Of a stretch of DNA of 64,000 nucleotides, positions 47,648 to 56,305 are shown piece after piece. Numbering within the stretch: the first letter of the stretch is position 1; each line of letters starts with the position of its first letter. Source of the stretch: Alloyangia pacifica (lineage in GTDB: Bacteria; Pseudomonadota; Alphaproteobacteria; Rhodobacterales; Rhodobacteraceae). A program made the position numbers and the translations under genes. A model generated the notes under the pieces. That model saw nothing but the letters and a program-made list of their open reading frames with translations. It had not been told where the DNA came from and searched no databases. Where the stretch lies: the NCBI RefSeq assembly GCF_003111685.1, contig NZ_CP022189.1, positions 1,814,001-1,878,000 of the forward strand, given 5' to 3'.

Positions 47648-48508
47648 ATGAACAATTGGGACGACCTTCGGTTCCTCGTAGCACTTTCCAAGACCGGCAC
47701 GATGACCGCAGCGGCGAAGCTGCTGGGCACCAATACCGCGACCGTATCGCGCCGGATCGAACGCCTTTCCGAAACGCTCGGTGTGCCCGCCTTCGTCAAG
47801 ACGGCCGATGGATGGCGCCCCTCCGAGGCGGTGCGCGAGTTGATCAACGTCGCGCAGAACTTTGACGGTCAGCTCAAGTCGACGCTCAACAACCAGGGCG
47901 CGGGGCTCGACATCGACTCCGTCTCTCTGAGCCTCGGCGCCTCGCCGATCATCGCCTCGCTGGTTCTGTTTCCCGGGCTCGGCCCGCAGGCCGACCTACT
48001 GGCCAATGTGCAACTGACGGTCACCGAGCGTCGCGAGCGCGAGGGCCTGGGCGAGAATGACCTCGTGGTGCAGTTCGGACGCCCCGACCAGGGCCGCATC
48101 GTTGCCCGCAAGGCCGGCGAAATGAGCTTCCGCCCCTATCGGTTCCGCGACAGCGATGCAGAGGGCGGCTGGGTCGGGCTGAACACCAGCACGAGCCGCT
48201 CGCGCATCTTGCGGCAGGCCTATGATGTCTTCGGCAAGGAGCCGAAGATCACTGTCGACAACTTCATCGCCCTGCACCGGCTCATGCAGATCACGCGGAT
48301 GGCAGGCCCCTTGCCCGATCTTTTGGCATGCCAGACACCGGATCTCGTACCCGCTGCACCCGAGGCGGCGCCAGAAAAGCTGGAATGTTGGCTCTTCTAT
48401 CATGAGAGCCGCAGGACGGACTCTGGCATGCGCCGCGCCGTGGACTGGATTATTCAATGTTTCGAGGCGTCTGACGCCCTAGCCGCGACAGCTGCGGCGC
48501 GTGACTAA
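47648..48508 (+). CDS. LysR-family transcriptional regulator
   Basis: 286 residues. The N-terminal helix-turn-helix is clear (WDDLRFLVALSKTGTMTAAAKLLGTNTATVSRRIERLSETLG). The effector half is more divergent but has LysR-like strands (VSLSLGASPIIASLVLF, GGWVGLNTSTSRSRILRQAYDVFG, ALHRLMQITRMAGPLPDLLA). It is shorter than usual at the C-terminus. No divergent target gene is present; the nearest downstream gene is the small membrane protein 119 nt away. Effector unknown. Confidence 0.88.
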   Translation: MNNWDDLRFLVALSKTGTMTAAAKLLGTNTATVSRRIERLSETLGVPAFVKTADGWRPSEAVRELINVAQNFDGQLKSTLNNQGAGLDIDSVSLSLGASPIIASLVLFPGLGPQADLLANVQLTVTERREREGLGENDLVVQFGRPDQGRIVARKAGEMSFRPYRFRDSDAEGGWVGLNTSTSRSRILRQAYDVFGKEPKITVDNFIALHRLMQITRMAGPLPDLLACQTPDLVPAAPEAAPEKLECWLFYHESRRTDSGMRRAVDWIIQCFEASDALAATAAARD

Positions 48509-48627
48509 CAATGTTTACGCAAAGGCAAACTTGAAAAGTTCCCGGTTGATTTGTGCTGGTCAAGTGTAACAATGGCGACATGTAACCGGCCGGGCCATTC
48601 GATTCCGGATTAACGAGCAGGACGATT

Positions 48628-49014
48628 GTGAACTTTTTTTCGACTTTTCAATGCGCGCTGCGAATTCTTCTCGCCTTGTTGCTGGGCTATACGGTCGCGC
48701 TGGAAATCTTTACCAATGATCCGGTGTTCACGGGCACCCTCGATGTACGCATCCCCGAGCCGTTGGTCGCGCTGACCTGTGCAATCCTGGCGTCGATCAG
48801 CATTTGGCTGATCCTCGGTGTCGCGACCCGCACCGTCGCCCTCATCGGCTTTGTCATCTACCTCTGGCACGAGCTTTTGCTGCCCGACTTCGCGGTCCTG
48901 GACCTCGAGGTAACGCAGCGGTTGGTCGTCGTTGCGCTGCTGGCGCTGCCGCTGGTCATCTTCGGTGGAGGCCGCTTCAGCGTGATATCTCCGCACATCC
49001 CCGAAACAGTTTAA
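48628..49014 (+). CDS. Small four-helix membrane protein (possibly DoxX-like)
   Basis: 128 residues from a GTG start. Four hydrophobic helices are visible: ILLALLLGYTVALEIF, LVALTCAILASISIWLILGV, TVALIGFVIYLWHELLL, VVVALLALPLVIFGGGRF. The length, the G-x-A-T-R after helix 2 and the GGGRFS end are reminiscent of DoxX-like proteins, but the match is weak. It is transcribed alone and closed by a strong terminator. Confidence 0.65.
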   Translation: MNFFSTFQCALRILLALLLGYTVALEIFTNDPVFTGTLDVRIPEPLVALTCAILASISIWLILGVATRTVALIGFVIYLWHELLLPDFAVLDLEVTQRLVVVALLALPLVIFGGGRFSVISPHIPETV

Positions 49015-49046
49015 GTCCGGTCCACCACTCACGCACCCGGATACCA

Positions 49047-49079
49047 GAAGCGGCCCCTCGGGGCCGCTTCATTGTTTTT
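49047..49079 (+). terminator. Rho-independent terminator after small membrane protein
   Basis: 11-bp perfect stem GAAGCGGCCCC / GGGGCCGCTTC, 2-nt apex, then ATTGTTTTT. It lies between convergent genes. Confidence 0.88.
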
Positions 49080-49089
49080 GGCCGGTGCC

Positions 49090-50562
49090 TCAGAGATCGT
49101 ATAGAGCCCCGAATTTGGCCTCGAGATACTCGAGCAGCGGCACCTCCGAGGGGGCCGTGCCGCAGGCGCGCTCGATGACGTCGCGCGGGTGATAAAGCCC
49201 GCCGTGACGCTGCACGGTCTCACGCAGCCAGCCGGTGGCGGCGGAAAGATCACCCTCGGCCATCTGTGCGTCAAGGTCGGGCACCGCCTGCCGCAGCGCC
49301 TTGTGCAGGCAGCCGGCATAGACATTACCAAGGCTGTAGGTCGGGAAGTAGCCGAAGAGCCCAGCCGACCAGTGCACGTCCTGCAGAACCCCGTCCGAGG
49401 GCTTATCGACGGCAAAGCCGAAGTCCGCGGCGAAGCGCTCGTTCCAGGCGGCCTCGAGATCGTCCACGGAAAGATCGCCCGAGATCAGCGCCTGCTCGAG
49501 ATCGAAGCGCAGCAGCACATGAAGGTTGTACTGCACCTCGTCGGATTCGGTGCGGATGTAGTTGTTCTGCACCGCGTTGACACTGGCGTAGAACGCCTCG
49601 GCGCTCAGCCCCAGATCGCCGAACTGCGCCTGCATCTGACGGTGGAGCCATCCGGTGAAGGCCCGGGAGCGGCCCAGCTGGTTCTCGTAGATGCGGCTCT
49701 GGCTCTCGTGCACGCCCATCGACACACCCTCGCCCAGCGGGGTGAAGCGATACCCCGGCGCGATGGCCTGCTCGTAGGCGGCATGGCCGGTCTCGTGTAT
49801 GGTCGAGTAGATGCAGTTGAACGGGTCGAGCGGGTTGGTCCGCGTGGTGATCCGCACGTCATCGCCGCTGCCCGAGCTGAAGGGGTGAACCGCCTTGTCG
49901 ACCCGGCCCCGCGCCATGTCGTAACCGAAGACCTCGGCCAACTTGCGCGCCAGAGCCATCTGCCCCGCGTCATCGAAGGTGCCCGAGAGCGCCTTGGGTG
50001 CGGGTTTCTCGAGGATCGCCTGCCGCAGCGCCACCAGACGCGGCCGCAGCGCGCCGAACATCTCGGAAAGCTGCTGCGCCGTGGCGCCGGGCTCGTAGTC
50101 ATCAAGCAGCGCGTCGTAGACGTCTCCACCGTCCGCCAGCGCCGCGCCCTCCTCGCGCTTCAGCGCGACGACATCCTTCAGGATCGGCGCAAAGGCCGCG
50201 AAGTTGTCGTCGGCCCGCGCCTCGGCCCAGATGCGGTGCGCCCGGCTGGTGATCCGGGCGAGATCCGCTGCCAGCTTGCCCGAAACGCGACCGGCGCGGG
50301 TGAAGCTGCGCTGGATGTGCCGCAGCTGCGCCTGCCCGACCTCGTCCAGCGCCGCGGCATCAATGGCCGCCAGCCATTCGCCGACGCGCGGATCGGTGCG
50401 CCGGGCGTGCAGCACGCTTTCCAGCGCCGCCATCTCCTCGGCGCGCTGGTCGGCAGCGCCATGCGGCATGGTGGTTTCCTGGTCCCAGCCAAGGCGGCCC
50501 GCCACCTGCGCCAGCGCGCCGGTGTCACGCTGGAACGTCATCAACTCGTCAAATGCACTCAT
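49090..50562 (-). CDS. M32-family metallocarboxypeptidase
   Basis: 490 residues, the usual size for the Taq carboxypeptidase family. The zinc motif HETGH is at 256-260 in FNCIYSTIHETGHAAYEQ, with the downstream MGVHESQSRIYENQLGRS block holding the third ligand Glu. It removes C-terminal residues from peptides in the cytoplasm. It starts one base after the ctaA stop and so shares its transcript, although the functions are unrelated. Confidence 0.95.
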   Translation of the reverse strand: MSAFDELMTFQRDTGALAQVAGRLGWDQETTMPHGAADQRAEEMAALESVLHARRTDPRVGEWLAAIDAAALDEVGQAQLRHIQRSFTRAGRVSGKLAADLARITSRAHRIWAEARADDNFAAFAPILKDVVALKREEGAALADGGDVYDALLDDYEPGATAQQLSEMFGALRPRLVALRQAILEKPAPKALSGTFDDAGQMALARKLAEVFGYDMARGRVDKAVHPFSSGSGDDVRITTRTNPLDPFNCIYSTIHETGHAAYEQAIAPGYRFTPLGEGVSMGVHESQSRIYENQLGRSRAFTGWLHRQMQAQFGDLGLSAEAFYASVNAVQNNYIRTESDEVQYNLHVLLRFDLEQALISGDLSVDDLEAAWNERFAADFGFAVDKPSDGVLQDVHWSAGLFGYFPTYSLGNVYAGCLHKALRQAVPDLDAQMAEGDLSAATGWLRETVQRHGGLYHPRDVIERACGTAPSEVPLLEYLEAKFGALYDL

Positions 50563-50563
50563 C

Positions 50564-51706
50564 TCAGCGGGCCTCGCGGATCGATTGGGTTTTGGGGAAC
50601 TGCGCCCCGAAGCGGGCGCGCAGGATCAGCACCCAGAGCACCACGGCCCCGAGCTGGTGGGTGATGGCAATGTGCCAGGGCGCGACGTAAAGCACCGTGG
50701 CGATGCCCAGCACGACCTGCACGCAGAGCATGGCCAGCACCGCGTTGTAGCGGAAGCGGGTGTCCGCATTGGCGGACTTGCGACCGCGCAGCCAGACCAC
50801 CACGCCGAAGACGAAGAGCAGATATCCGACGATCCGGTGCATGAACTGCACGAGGCCCGGGTCCTCGAAGAAGTTGCGCCAGACCGGCACCAAGTCGAAC
50901 GGCTGCGGCGGGAAGAAGCCGCCCGCCATCAGCGGCCAGTCGGTGAAGGAGCGGCCCGCGTCGATCCCCGCCACCAGCGCGCCCAGCAGGATCTGCAGGA
51001 AGGCGGCGTGCAGCAGGCCGGTGGACATGGAGAAGAGCTTCGGCTCGCGCAGGCGCCGGGCCTGCATCAGCTCGCGTTCCTGCCGTCCAAGCAAGAAGAT
51101 GTCCCAGGCAATGAACCCCAGGATGATGAAGGCAAGCCCGAGGTGGATGGCGAGCCGATAGGAGGCCACGGCGATCATCTCGCCGACGAGTCCCGACGAG
51201 ACCATCCACCAGCCCACGGCCCCCTGCAGCCCGCCAAGCCCGCCAAGAAGCAAGAGCCGCCCGGTCCAACCGGTTGGGATCTGCCGCGCCACGAGGAAGA
51301 CGAGGAATCCAAGCGCCCAGACGAGGCCGATCACCCGGCCCAGTTGCCGGTGCCCCCATTCCCACCAGTAGATGCCCTTGAACTCCGACAGGGTCATGCC
51401 CTTGTTGAGCAGCTCGTATTGCGGGATCTGCTGGTAGAGGGTGAATTCTTCCTGCCACTCGGCCTCGCTGAGCGGCGGGACGGCGCCATGCAGCGGTTTC
51501 CATTCGGTGATCGACAGGCCGCTGTCGGTCAGCCGGGTCAGCCCGCCGACGCAGATCATCGCCATCACCAGCACAAAAAGCAGCATTAGCCAGACCCGGA
51601 TCGCCCCCCGCGCGCCGGTGCGCCCCCTGTCGATCATGCCGCCCGTGGGGGCGGCCTTCGGGGTCTCCGCCCCAACCTCCTCAAAGAGCTTGCGGTTTCC
51701 GGCCAT
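50564..51706 (-). CDS. ctaA: Heme A synthase (CtaA/COX15)
   Basis: 380 residues, a type-2 (proteobacterial/mitochondrial) COX15 with eight membrane helices. Conserved parts are GGLTRLTDSGLSITEWKPLHG, the helix with WEWGHRQLGRVIG (heme His), YRLAIHLGLAF, VQFMHRIVGY and HIAITHQLGAV. It oxidises the heme O methyl group to make heme A for cytochrome aa3 oxidase. A Pro/Gly-rich soluble head of about 35 residues precedes helix 1. Confidence 0.96.
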   Translation of the reverse strand: MAGNRKLFEEVGAETPKAAPTGGMIDRGRTGARGAIRVWLMLLFVLVMAMICVGGLTRLTDSGLSITEWKPLHGAVPPLSEAEWQEEFTLYQQIPQYELLNKGMTLSEFKGIYWWEWGHRQLGRVIGLVWALGFLVFLVARQIPTGWTGRLLLLGGLGGLQGAVGWWMVSSGLVGEMIAVASYRLAIHLGLAFIILGFIAWDIFLLGRQERELMQARRLREPKLFSMSTGLLHAAFLQILLGALVAGIDAGRSFTDWPLMAGGFFPPQPFDLVPVWRNFFEDPGLVQFMHRIVGYLLFVFGVVVWLRGRKSANADTRFRYNAVLAMLCVQVVLGIATVLYVAPWHIAITHQLGAVVLWVLILRARFGAQFPKTQSIREAR

Positions 51707-51788
51707 GATCTTCTCCTACATCCGTCGCGGCGACGATAGGGGCGCACCCCGCCCCCTTCAAGCCGCCATCAACCAAGCAAGGCGCGGC

Positions 51789-52532
51789 TCAGCCGCGCTC
51801 TTTCCAGCGCACCATCTGGCGCATCACCCCATGCAGGGTCTTCACGTCCTCGCGGGTCAGCGGCATGCGGCTCCAGAGGTTGCGCAAGGTGAGCTTCATG
51901 CTCTCCGCCTTGTGCTCGGGGAAGAAGAACCCCGCCTCGGTCAACCGCTCCTCGTAATGCTCGGCCAGCTTCTCGACCTCGATGCCGCTGGCCCATTCGG
52001 CGCCCGCCATCTCGACCCGCAACGCCGCGATCTCCGACGAGGCCCGCTGCCATTCGTAGGCGCAGAGCAGCACGCATTGCGCGAGGTTGAGCGAGGGGAA
52101 CTCGGGGTTCACCGGCACGTTGATCAGCGCATTGGCCAGCGCCACGTCGGAGTTTTCCAGCCCGGCACGCTCGGGGCCGAACATCACCGCGACCTTGCCG
52201 CCCTGGGCGATGCGCTGGCTGGCTTCCTTCATCGCCTGCTCGGGCGAATAGACGGGCTTGGTGAGCCCGCGCATCCGCGCCGTGGTGGCAAAGACCAGAT
52301 CGCAATCCTCGACCGCCTGAGCGGTGGTCTCGACCAGCTGCGCCTCGTCGAGCAGCCGCCCGGCGCCCGAGGCCATGGCGGTGGCCGAGGGGTTCGGCCA
52401 GCCGTCGCGCGGGCTGACCAGACGCATCCGGTCCAACCCGAAATTCCACATGGCCCGCGATGCGGCCCCGATATTCTCACCCATCTGCGGCCGCACCAGC
52501 ACGAATGCGGGCTGCCTCGTCTCGCTCGGCAT
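51789..52532 (-). CDS. TrmJ-like SpoU/TrmH-family RNA methyltransferase
   Basis: 247 residues from the ATG at 52532, chosen because GGAG lies 9 nt upstream; the frame is open further up without a site. The SPOUT knot motifs are seen: FVLVRPQMGENIGAASRAMWNFG (motif 1), VMFGPERAGLENSDV (motif 2), INVPVNPEFPSLNLAQCVLLCAYE (motif 3). Length and order match TrmJ, which 2'-O-methylates tRNA position 32. Exact target not shown by sequence. Confidence 0.88.
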   Translation of the reverse strand: MPSETRQPAFVLVRPQMGENIGAASRAMWNFGLDRMRLVSPRDGWPNPSATAMASGAGRLLDEAQLVETTAQAVEDCDLVFATTARMRGLTKPVYSPEQAMKEASQRIAQGGKVAVMFGPERAGLENSDVALANALINVPVNPEFPSLNLAQCVLLCAYEWQRASSEIAALRVEMAGAEWASGIEVEKLAEHYEERLTEAGFFFPEHKAESMKLTLRNLWSRMPLTREDVKTLHGVMRQMVRWKERG

Positions 52533-52686
52533 GACAAACTCCGTAAATCCGGCTCCCGCATAGTCCCGCGCGGGCCGAAGAGCAAGAAAGCGACACCTCG
52601 GGGCCCGGATTTCTCGGGCCCATTCCCATCCTTGCCGCTCCCGTCCCGGGCTGCCAAAAGGGGCGCAGCCTGACAGCGGAGCCCGC

Positions 52687-53202
52687 ATGACCCTCAGAGA
52701 TGCCAGACCCGACGACGCCTCCGCCCTCGCCGCCCTGTCGATCGAGGTCTGGCTCGGCACCTACATCCGCCGCGGCGTGACCGCCGAATTCGCAGACTAC
52801 GCGCTCGAGACCTTCACGAAGGCGCAGTTCGAGCGCGGGCTGGCCGATGCTTCGCAGCGTTTCATCGTGTCCCAGAACGAAGAGGGCATCGACGGCTTCC
52901 TGCGTCTTTCCCAAGGCGCCCCCGGGCCGCTCCCGGGCTGCTCGGACACCGAGATTGCCACGCTCTACGTCCAGCCCCGTCACAAGGGCCACGGCATCGG
53001 GCGCGACCTTCTGCAGGCGGGCCTCGGCGCGGCCCTCGCGCTGGACGCTCCCTCCGTCTGGCTGGCCACCAATTCCGAGAACACCCCCGGCATCGCCTTC
53101 TACAGGGCGCAGGGTTTCGAGCGGATCGGTCGGACCTATTTCCGCTTGGGCGAAGAGGCCTACCCCAACGAGGTCTTCCGCTTCACCTTCCCCCGGCACT
53201 GA
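52687..53202 (+). CDS. GNAT-family N-acetyltransferase
   Basis: 171 residues: LRDARPDDASALAALSIEVW, then DTEIATLYVQPRHKGHGIGRDLLQAGL (acetyl-CoA loop) and WLATNSENTPGIAFYRAQGFERIG. A typical single-domain GNAT of unknown substrate. It is divergent from the TrmJ-like gene. Confidence 0.9.
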   Translation: MTLRDARPDDASALAALSIEVWLGTYIRRGVTAEFADYALETFTKAQFERGLADASQRFIVSQNEEGIDGFLRLSQGAPGPLPGCSDTEIATLYVQPRHKGHGIGRDLLQAGLGAALALDAPSVWLATNSENTPGIAFYRAQGFERIGRTYFRLGEEAYPNEVFRFTFPRH

Positions 53203-53290
53203 GCGCTGCGCTTTCTTCCGGGCAGAAATATCCCCGCGCGGGGGTCTCCGAAGGATATGCTGCACGCATTCCCCGCAAGGAGCGCAGCGC

Positions 53291-53620
53291 ATGAGCTTTG
53301 ACGAAGGCCTCGCCGAAACCGTCCGCGACGACATCGGCCCTCTGCCCGGTCTGACCGAGAAACGCATGTTTGGCGCGCTGTGCTTCCTGCTCGACGGCAA
53401 CATGATCTGCGGAGTGCGGGCCGACGGCGGGCTTTACCGCGTCGGCAAAGAGGCGCAGGCGATGGCCACCGCGCTCGACGACGTCGGCCCCGCCATCATG
53501 GGCGGGCGCCGCATGGGCGGCTATATCGAGGCCGCGCCCGAGGCCATGGCGGACGATGCCACCCGCGCCCGCCTGACCACGCTGGCGATCGAGTTTGTCC
53601 GCAGCCTGCCGCCGAAATGA
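53291..53620 (+). CDS. TfoX N-terminal domain protein
   Basis: 109 residues with AAGGAG upstream. A single TfoX-N domain: LTEKRMFGALCFLLDGNMICGVRADGGLYRVG, then GPAIMGGRRMGGYIEAAPEAM. The C-terminal TfoX domain is absent, as in many stand-alone proteins of this family. TfoX relates to competence regulation in gammaproteobacteria, but that does not carry over to this short form. Function unknown. Confidence 0.9.
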   Translation: MSFDEGLAETVRDDIGPLPGLTEKRMFGALCFLLDGNMICGVRADGGLYRVGKEAQAMATALDDVGPAIMGGRRMGGYIEAAPEAMADDATRARLTTLAIEFVRSLPPK

Positions 53621-53688
53621 CGCTGCCCCCTTCCTTGTATCCTAAAGCCGCGATATAGGAGCGCAATTCGCAAGTCAGGAGCCGCGCC

Positions 53689-54309
53689 ATGGCCGAAGCA
53701 GACCAGCCTCAGCTCTATCTCGTCACCCCGCCGGAATTCGACCTTTCGGTCTTTCCGGACAAGCTTTCCTCGGTGCTCGATGCCGCCGAGATCGCCTGCA
53801 TGCGTCTGTCGCTCGCCACGCGCGACGAGGACCGGCTGCTGCGCGCCGCCGACGCGGTGCGCGAGGTGGCGCATCGCTACGACATCGCGCTGGTGATCGA
53901 CACCCACGTGGTGCTGGCTCAGCGCCTCGGGCTCGACGGGGTCCACCTCACCGACGGGTCGCGCTCGGTCCGTGCCGCGCGCAAGGACCTTGGCCCGGAC
54001 GCCATCGTCGGCGCCTTCTGCGGCAGCTTCCGGCATGACGGCATGGTCGCTGGCGAGGCCGGAGCGGATTACGTTTCTTTCGGCCCGCTCAGCGGCGAGG
54101 TGCTCGGCGACGGGACTCTGGCGGACTTCGAGATCTTCGAGTGGTGGTCGCAGATGATCGAGGTGCCGGTGGTGGCCGAGGGCGGGCTGACCCCCGAGCT
54201 GGTGGCCAAGCTGGCGCCGGTGACCGACTTCCTCAGCATCGGCGAGGAGATCTGGAGCGCCGAGGACCCAGCCGCCGCGCTGAAGGCCCTTATCGCCGCG
54301 ATGCGCTGA
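53689..54309 (+). CDS. Divergent thiamine-phosphate synthase (ThiE) homologue
   Basis: 206 residues of TIM-barrel type: QLYLVTPPEFDLSVFPDKL, DIALVIDTHVVLAQRLGLDGVHLTDG, EAGADYVSFGPLSGEV, VPVVAEGGLTPELVAKL. The backbone matches ThiE/TenI. However, the substrate motif usually written N-D-R reads D-T-H, the G-V-H-L-G-Q loop reads GVHLTDG, and the I-G-x-S-x-H step reads IVGAFCGSFRH. It may therefore have another substrate or be regulatory. It lies 68 nt after the TfoX-N gene and is not near other thiamine genes. Confidence 0.75.
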   Translation: MAEADQPQLYLVTPPEFDLSVFPDKLSSVLDAAEIACMRLSLATRDEDRLLRAADAVREVAHRYDIALVIDTHVVLAQRLGLDGVHLTDGSRSVRAARKDLGPDAIVGAFCGSFRHDGMVAGEAGADYVSFGPLSGEVLGDGTLADFEIFEWWSQMIEVPVVAEGGLTPELVAKLAPVTDFLSIGEEIWSAEDPAAALKALIAAMR

Positions 54310-54335
54310 CTTTTCAGCGCGTTACAGGATATTTC

Positions 54336-55184
54336 TCACGCGATGCCTTCGGAGGGATGCGCGGATCGAAGCCGCGCTTCCGCCGCCCGCGCCAGACCCT
54401 TGCGATGGGCGAAATCGGCGACCCTAAGCGGCTCGTGGTAGACCACCTCCACGTGCCCCTGGCAACGCGCTCCCAGCACGTGCAGCAGATGCGGCCCCAG
54501 AGCCATGTCCCCCCACCAACCGTAGAAGGCGGGATCAGCGCCCGGCGGCGCATGATAGACCACCGTGACTGGCTGGACCTGCAGATGGGACTTCAACTCC
54601 TCTGACAAAAACGCCTCAAAAAGCGTTGTTTTGAAAGGCAGAATTCGCCGGCCATCGGTCGAGGTCCCCTCCGGGAAGAAGAGCAACCTGTCGCCTGCCA
54701 GAAGCCGCGCCTCGATCAGCTTGGGCTGTGCCTTGGCCGCGCGCCGGTCGCGATTGATGAAGACCGTGCCGGTGAGCTTCGCAAGCACCCCGATTCCCGG
54801 CCAGTTGGCCACCTCGGCTTTCGACACGAAGAGCACGTTGCGCCTTGCGTTCAGCGCGAAGATGTCGAGCCAGGACGAGTGGTTGGCGACATAGGCTCCC
54901 GGGCCGGTCATGCGCGCGCCCCGCGCCTCGAGGCGCAGGCCGAGAATGACGAAGACCAGACGGCAGACCCCCTGTGTGACGACCGGCGACCAGACCCGCC
55001 GCCCGCCCCGGACCAGCCGCTCGACCAGCAGCACTGCCAGCTTCACCGTGATCCCGCAGATCAGCAGCAGCACGACCAGAAGCCCGCGCAGCGTCGCCCG
55101 CGCGTAGTCGGCCCAGCCAAGCGCGATTTCCGGGGGTTCTGCCCCGCGCCAGGTCGGGTCCGACGGCCCCGAAGGACCGCTCAT
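54336..55184 (-). CDS. olsA: Lyso-ornithine lipid O-acyltransferase (PlsC family)
   Basis: 282 residues from the ATG at 55184, which overlaps the olsB stop (ATGA). One membrane helix (about 31-50) is followed by the 1-acylglycerol-phosphate acyltransferase-type domain with NHSSWLD (the HX4D motif) and FFPEGTSTDG. Following olsB in a coupled pair identifies it as the second step of ornithine-lipid synthesis rather than phosphatidic acid synthesis. These lipids are outer-membrane components often used under phosphate shortage. Confidence 0.88.
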   Translation of the reverse strand: MSGPSGPSDPTWRGAEPPEIALGWADYARATLRGLLVVLLLICGITVKLAVLLVERLVRGGRRVWSPVVTQGVCRLVFVILGLRLEARGARMTGPGAYVANHSSWLDIFALNARRNVLFVSKAEVANWPGIGVLAKLTGTVFINRDRRAAKAQPKLIEARLLAGDRLLFFPEGTSTDGRRILPFKTTLFEAFLSEELKSHLQVQPVTVVYHAPPGADPAFYGWWGDMALGPHLLHVLGARCQGHVEVVYHEPLRVADFAHRKGLARAAEARLRSAHPSEGIA

Positions 55185-55939
55185 CCGCGCCCCCGCCGGA
55201 CCCGCGCCGCCGCCTGCGCGTTGAGCCTCTGCGTGTCCATCACCAGGCAGACATCCGTGGTGTTGAAGGCGTGGTCGACGAAAGCACCCTCGCCCACCAT
55301 GCCACCGAGCCGCAGGTAACCCTTGATCAGCGCCGGCGTCTCGACCATGGCGCGGCGGCGGTCGATCTCCGCCTCTGGCAGCAGGTCCATCGGCTGGAAC
55401 ACCCGGCTGCGCACGCGCAGCTCTTCGGGCGCAAGATGGCGCGTGTGCAACAGCGACAGCGGATGCGCAAGGCGCTGCACGTCGGTGCCGTGGAAAGAGG
55501 CGGTGCCGAAAAGGATCTCGATCCCGTGCTCGGCCACGTAGTCCGACAGCGCCTGCCACATCAGCATGACGCCCGGCCCGCCGCGATAGTCGGGATCCAG
55601 GCAGGATCGGCCGAGCTCCAGCAGCCTCCGCCCGCTCGCGCGCAGCAGCGAGAGGTCATATTCATCCTCGGAATAGAATTGTCCCGCCGCCTCGGCCTGG
55701 TCATCGCGCAGCAGCCGGTAAACGCCCACCACCGCGCCTTCCTTGCGGGCATCGGTCAGCAGCAGGTGATCGAAGAACGGGTCGAACCGATCCCGCTCGA
55801 GCCGGTTTTCGTGATCCACCAGAGTCCCGCCCCCGCCCAGTTCGGCGACGAACACATCGTAGCGCAGGCGCTGCGCCGCCGCGATTTCGTCTTCCGTGCG
55901 CGCCAGCCGCACCGTCAGGTTCCTGTCGTCCAGCGCCAT
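55181..55939 (-). CDS. olsB: Ornithine acyl-ACP N-acyltransferase
   Basis: 252 residues. The OlsB-type GNAT fold reads LTVRLARTEDEIAAAQRLRYDVFVAELGG, then VGVYRLLRDDQAE, LLELGRSCLDPDYRGGPGVMLMW, FGTASFHGTD and PALIKGYLRLGGMVGEGAFVDHAFNTTDVCLVMD. It transfers a 3-hydroxyacyl group from ACP to ornithine to make lyso-ornithine lipid. It forms a two-gene operon with olsA. A CtrA-like box lies 126 nt upstream. Confidence 0.92.
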   Translation of the reverse strand: MALDDRNLTVRLARTEDEIAAAQRLRYDVFVAELGGGGTLVDHENRLERDRFDPFFDHLLLTDARKEGAVVGVYRLLRDDQAEAAGQFYSEDEYDLSLLRASGRRLLELGRSCLDPDYRGGPGVMLMWQALSDYVAEHGIEILFGTASFHGTDVQRLAHPLSLLHTRHLAPEELRVRSRVFQPMDLLPEAEIDRRRAMVETPALIKGYLRLGGMVGEGAFVDHAFNTTDVCLVMDTQRLNAQAAARVRRGRG

Positions 55940-56064
55940 GGCCGTCCTCTGCTTGTTGGCGCGGTTCTAAAGCGGAAGAGCGCAAAGGAAAACAGATTTT
56001 CCGCGGCCCGCCCCGAGCTGTCCGACGCGACCGATCAGCCACGGGCGAGGCTTCGGCGAGCTTG

Positions 56065-56080
56065 GTTAACTATTCGTAAA
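56065..56080 (-). promoter_or_regulatory. CtrA-like box upstream of olsB
   Basis: On the minus strand TTTA-N7-TTAAC, eight of nine bases matching the CtrA site TTAA-N7-TTAAC with correct spacing. It lies between the DUF3553 stop and the olsB start. Confidence 0.4.
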
Positions 56081-56096
56081 CGACTGCGCCCTAAGC

Positions 56097-56279
56097 CTAG
56101 ACGTCGAACACCGGCAGGAGGGTCACACGCTCGCCGTCGAGCACGACCTTGCCCTGCTCCCGAAAGTTGACAGTCACACGGCCGCCGATATTGGATTGCA
56201 CCTGCCCCAGCCCCCAATCCGGTCTGTCGGGATGCTGTACCAGCATGCCCGGCTCCAGCAATGCGTTGAGATCGTTCAT
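56097..56279 (-). CDS. DUF3553 domain protein
   Basis: 60 residues from the ATG at 56279, which has AAGGGG at good spacing; another ATG lies two codons earlier. The sequence LEPGMLVQHPDRPDWGLGQVQSNIGGRVTVNFREQGKVVL is an SH3-like beta barrel of the DUF3553 family, related to the CarD/UvrD-tail type. It may bind a protein partner. It is divergent from chpT with only 26 nt between starts, so the promoters must overlap the coding ends. Confidence 0.85.
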   Translation of the reverse strand: MNDLNALLEPGMLVQHPDRPDWGLGQVQSNIGGRVTVNFREQGKVVLDGERVTLLPVFDV

Positions 56280-56305
56280 ACCCATCCCCTTTCCACGAGG
56301 CCTTG

